Positions 7,398 through 9,584 of a stretch of 9,584 bases of DNA are shown piece after piece. The notes beneath the pieces are model-generated. The model was not told the DNA's origin, did not search any database, and worked only from the letters and a program-made list of their open reading frames with translations. This DNA comes from JARROD01 sp037384225 (GTDB lineage: Bacteria > Pseudomonadota > Gammaproteobacteria > Pseudomonadales > Cellvibrionaceae). Location of the stretch: the NCBI GenBank assembly GCA_037384225.1, contig JARROD010000128.1, positions 1-9,584 on the forward strand. The letters are read 5' to 3'. Made by a program: the position numbers and the translations under genes. Position 1 is the stretch's first letter; each line of letters begins with the position of its first letter.

Positions 7398-8120
7398 ATG
7401 GCAAATAACGTATTATTAAATAATTTATCACATCAAGACTTGAAAGTGATTGCACGTTTTGGTGCTGAATTTGGGGACAATGTTAGTAGTGTTTTGGTTT
7501 TTCCAACGGAGTTTGTTGAGTTACAAAAAGAATACGCTATTTTATTCAGGAAAAATTCAGAAACCCAAAAATATCAAGCCACCGCGCTTTTAGGCCTAAG
7601 CCAAGGCGAAAATCTTTTTTTAAATCCAAACCTTCGATCGGGATGGGCTGCAAATTACATTCCTGCAGTTGTTGCTAAAGGTCCTTTTTTAATTGGTCTA
7701 CAGTCACAGGATTCAGACAACAGTAAAACACCCGTAATCCATATAGATTTAGATCATGCTAAAGTGGATCATGAGGATGGCACCCCACTTTTTTTGGAGC
7801 ATGGCGGCAATAGTCCTTATTTGAAGCATATTGCGAGTATTTTAAAAATAATTCATCAAGGCATGGCCATACAGGATGTGATGTTTAATACGTTTTCAGA
7901 GATAGGTTTAATTGAACCGGTCAATATTGATATCGATTTAAAGGGTGGTGAGATGCACCGATTAATTGGAAATTATACCATAAATGAGGACAAGCTCGCT
8001 GCACTTGGCGGTGATCAATTAGAAAGACTAAGTAAGCTTGGTTTTTTGCCGTTGGCTTATGCTGTGATTGCTTCTATGACAAACATCCGGCAGTTGACCG
8101 AAATCAAAAATCAAAAATAG
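7398..8120 (+). CDS. SapC family protein
   Basis: 240 residues, matching the SapC family (PF07277) by its pattern: VFPTEFVELQKEYAILFRK (34-52), ATALLGL (61-67), GENLFL (70-75), then W83 and YIPAVVAKGPFLIG (87-100). The family was named from a Campylobacter S-layer-linked locus; its biochemical role is not established. No signal peptide or membrane segment is seen, so it is probably cytoplasmic. I use the ATG at 7398 rather than the longer frame from 7284: the upstream part runs through the terminator and the promoter, encodes unrelated Lys/Arg-rich sequence, and the 240-aa form has normal family length. The Shine-Dalgarno (AAGG, 2 nt from ATG) is weak. In many gammaproteobacteria and Caulobacterales, SapC genes follow TonB-dependent receptors and precede cupin-like and halogenase-like genes; this locus shows that order. 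GC is low (43 of 120 bases in two sampled lines). Confidence 0.88.
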   Translation: MANNVLLNNLSHQDLKVIARFGAEFGDNVSSVLVFPTEFVELQKEYAILFRKNSETQKYQATALLGLSQGENLFLNPNLRSGWAANYIPAVVAKGPFLIGLQSQDSDNSKTPVIHIDLDHAKVDHEDGTPLFLEHGGNSPYLKHIASILKIIHQGMAIQDVMFNTFSEIGLIEPVNIDIDLKGGEMHRLIGNYTINEDKLAALGGDQLERLSKLGFLPLAYAVIASMTNIRQLTEIKNQK

Positions 8121-8143
8121 AAGAAATGATAATATCAGAATGC

Positions 8144-8353
8144 TATACCCAAAGCGTTTGAGATTTAGGTGTGCAGAGTGCGTCAATTTTTGTTCCCCTT
8201 CTTTTAATAGCAGGGGGCGCGACGACGCTGCATGGCAGGCCCTATGTGAGGGCGCTAGCGCCGCGAATGCCTGGAGCGGCTGGACGGAGCAACGCGGCCA
8301 GGGGCAAAAAGGGGCGTGCTCTGTGCACCTAAATCTTAAACGCTTTGGGTATA
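8144..8353. repeat. Long inverted-repeat element (MITE-like or structured RNA element)
   Basis: Arms 8144-8196 and 8301-8353 are inverted copies: as RNA in the plus sense they pair at 51 of 53 positions, with only an AA/GG tandem mismatch (8185-8186 with 8311-8312). Both ends read TATACCCAAAGCG, so a TA or TATA target duplication is possible. The core (8197-8300) is GC-rich (42 of 60 bases at 8221-8280) amid AT-rich genes and includes the 12-bp palindrome GGCGCTAGCGCC (8251-8262) and smaller hairpins. It sits 23 nt after the sapC-like stop and 24 nt before the cupin gene. There is no transposase. It may be a non-autonomous mobile element, an intercistronic RNA hairpin, or both. A frame crosses it (8140-8403), but I do not regard it as a gene. 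Confidence 0.8.
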
Positions 8354-8377
8354 TAACAGATGTAATAGAAATATACT

Positions 8378-9412
8378 ATGTTAACGGTCGCGACGAAAAC
8401 TAAAGCTACTGCCGATTACGTAAACGGAATCCTGGATGAGAGCGTTTTAGCATCTAAAAGACCGATAATTATTAAAGGTCTGGTCAACCATTGGAAACTC
8501 GTAGAGCAAGGACGACAATCAGACAGCAGCGCAATCCATTATTTAAAGTCACGTTACAATGGCCGCCCGTCGGTAGTCTGTATTGGCCAGCCTGAGATAC
8601 AGGGGCGCTTTTTCTACGATGGTCAGGGTACATCGCTCAATTACCAAACTCAACAAGCTAAAATTGATGAGGTTCTGGACCTTATACAAGAGGGCTTTGC
8701 TGAAAAAAACCCTACCTCTTACTACATTGCATCTAATGTTATTGATACACATTTCCCTGGCTTAAGGGACGAGAATGATATTGTTATTCCCAGGCCGATT
8801 GTAGATTACCCGATTGAAGATATTCGAGCGAGTATTTGGATTGGAAACCGCACGACCGCTTGTTGTCACTACGATACTTCAGATAATTTAGCTTGCTGTG
8901 TGGTAGGCAAACGTAGGTTTACACTTTTTCCACCTGACCAAATTGCTAACCTTTATCCAGGACCCTTATCTCCCACTCCCGGGGGGCAGGTATTAAGCAT
9001 GGTTGATTTCGCTAACCCTGATCTCACAAAATACCCTAAGTTTGCTGAAGCAATAAAACATGGTCAAATCGCAGAGCTAGAAGCAGGCGATGCTTTGTAC
9101 CTGCCAAGTATGTGGTGGCATCAAGTGGAGTCCCAAAGTCCATTTAATATACTGATCAATTATTGGTGGAGTAACTCTGCAAAATACATGGGGTCAGCAA
9201 TGAATGTGTTATATCACGCAATGTTAAGCTTGCGCGATAAACCAGAACATGAAAAACAGGGATGGAAACATATTTTCGATTATTACATTTTCGGTGACTC
9301 CAATCAGGCAGGTGAGCACTTGACTGATCAGGCGCGAGGATATCTTGGAAAAATTGATGTTGCAAAAGGCAAAATGTTACGAGCCATGCTTCTGAATAAG
9401 CTTAATCGCTAG
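8378..9412 (+). CDS. Cupin_8/JmjC-like protein, putative Fe(II)/2-oxoglutarate-dependent oxygenase
   Basis: 344 residues with a JmjC-type cupin (cupin_8, PF13621). The probable metal triad is His164-Tyr-Asp166 (CCHYDTSDN) and His248 (LPSMWWHQVES), i.e. HxD...H. GKRRFTLFPP (177-186) and NYWW (262-265) are typical of factor-inhibiting-HIF-like hydroxylases. The first third has RPIIIKGLVNHW, usual for this family's N-terminus. Residues 270-344 form a helical tail of unknown role. By family it would hydroxylate a protein or small molecule; the substrate is unknown. No signal peptide is seen. The start at 8378 is chosen because the family pattern begins soon after and no later Met precedes it; no clear Shine-Dalgarno is seen, so translation may rely on coupling or on the upstream hairpin. 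It is separated from the sapC-like gene only by the inverted-repeat element and is likely co-transcribed. Related proteins commonly sit beside TonB-dependent receptors. Confidence 0.87.
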   Translation: MLTVATKTKATADYVNGILDESVLASKRPIIIKGLVNHWKLVEQGRQSDSSAIHYLKSRYNGRPSVVCIGQPEIQGRFFYDGQGTSLNYQTQQAKIDEVLDLIQEGFAEKNPTSYYIASNVIDTHFPGLRDENDIVIPRPIVDYPIEDIRASIWIGNRTTACCHYDTSDNLACCVVGKRRFTLFPPDQIANLYPGPLSPTPGGQVLSMVDFANPDLTKYPKFAEAIKHGQIAELEAGDALYLPSMWWHQVESQSPFNILINYWWSNSAKYMGSAMNVLYHAMLSLRDKPEHEKQGWKHIFDYYIFGDSNQAGEHLTDQARGYLGKIDVAKGKMLRAMLLNKLNR

Positions 9413-9584
9413 ATAAACCCCCTCACATAGGGATAGCTATGCTCCGGTTAGAAAAATCTGCGCGCGCCCCTGAAAATACCGCTCTAAAAGGTCCTGAGCT
9501 CGAAAATTTATGCAACGATAGGGTAAAATTATCTATGTTGAACAACCTATTAATGAAATGTGAGTGATGGGCTGTGCAAAATAC
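9413..9584 (+). other. Region after the cupin gene; possible start of another gene
   Basis: No terminator follows the cupin stop (only a 4-bp CCCT/AGGG hairpin without T's), so transcription may continue. A 42-codon frame, 9439-9567, has AGGGA 5 nt upstream but no recognisable homology. Overlapping its end, GTG at 9560 opens a frame reading MSDGLCKI up to the window edge. That would fit the N-terminus of a flavin-dependent tryptophan-halogenase-like protein, the usual next gene in such clusters, but only eight codons are visible and no good Shine-Dalgarno is seen. An ATG at 9567 in another frame (MGCAKY) is equally possible. Confidence 0.3.

Noticed and set aside
8144..8353. Integron attC site or CRISPR-type repeat
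   Set aside because: There are no attC core boxes that I can see, no integrase, and only one inverted pair rather than spaced direct repeats.
8140..8403. 87-codon open frame across the inverted-repeat element
   Set aside because: It is made almost entirely of the repeat arms and its GC-rich core, has no Shine-Dalgarno, overlaps the start of the cupin gene and has no domain pattern.

Overview
The window looks like part of a xylan (hemicellulose) utilisation locus of a Gram-negative, TonB-using gammaproteobacterium. A Cellvibrionales/Microbulbifer-like marine or soil polysaccharide degrader fits the gene content and the high GC of the left part, but the taxon is an inference. Four complete long genes of recognisable families, one further complete enzyme-like gene and one broken gene are present.

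Left block (about 1-4440, GC-rich; for example 45 of 60 bases in 2461-2520 are G or C). A leftward two-gene unit encodes a GH3 beta-glycosidase (3595 to 1202, GTG start) and, 33-48 nt downstream, a GH43 lipoprotein glycosidase (ending at 26). The unit has a strong sigma70-type promoter (TTGACA, 16 nt, TATTAT on the minus strand). A 14-bp operator, TGGTAGCGCTAACA, overlaps its -10 box. This equals the xyl-box consensus I remember for LacI-family XylR in Xanthomonas. On the other side of the operator, reading rightwards, is the first ~65-70 codons of a GH67 alpha-glucuronidase (signal peptide plus the DGYDLWLRYQ mature start). It then breaks off, so it is a gene remnant. A second promoter (TTGACA, 17 nt, TATCTC) with a two-mismatch copy of the operator just downstream drives the TonB-dependent receptor gene at 4221.

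Junction. The 1010-aa receptor gene is compositionally mosaic. Its first ~75-80 codons are GC-rich like the left block; from about 4440-4470, inside the most conserved plug motif, the rest is clearly lower in GC, as are all following genes. This suggests homologous recombination that put a foreign receptor barrel under a resident xylan-type promoter, signal peptide and TonB box.

Right block (about 4470-9584, AT-richer). The receptor gene ends at 7253 and is followed by a clear intrinsic terminator and a new promoter. Then come a SapC-family protein (7398-8120) and a cupin_8/JmjC-like putative Fe(II)/2-oxoglutarate enzyme (8378-9412). TonB receptor + SapC + cupin-like (often + flavin-dependent tryptophan-halogenase-like protein) is a recurrent neighbourhood in gammaproteobacteria and Caulobacterales. 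The last bases may hold the start of the next gene. Between sapC and the cupin gene lies a ~210-bp inverted-repeat element with a GC-rich core. Its arms pair 51 of 53 positions, and all eight imperfect pairs are G-U wobbles only in the RNA sense of the operon.

Working model: the GH3 and GH43 enzymes trim xylo- and arabinoxylo-oligosaccharides, the receptor imports a glycan-type ligand, and a LacI-type repressor co-controls both divergent units. Loss of GH67 would weaken glucuronoxylan use unless a second copy exists elsewhere.
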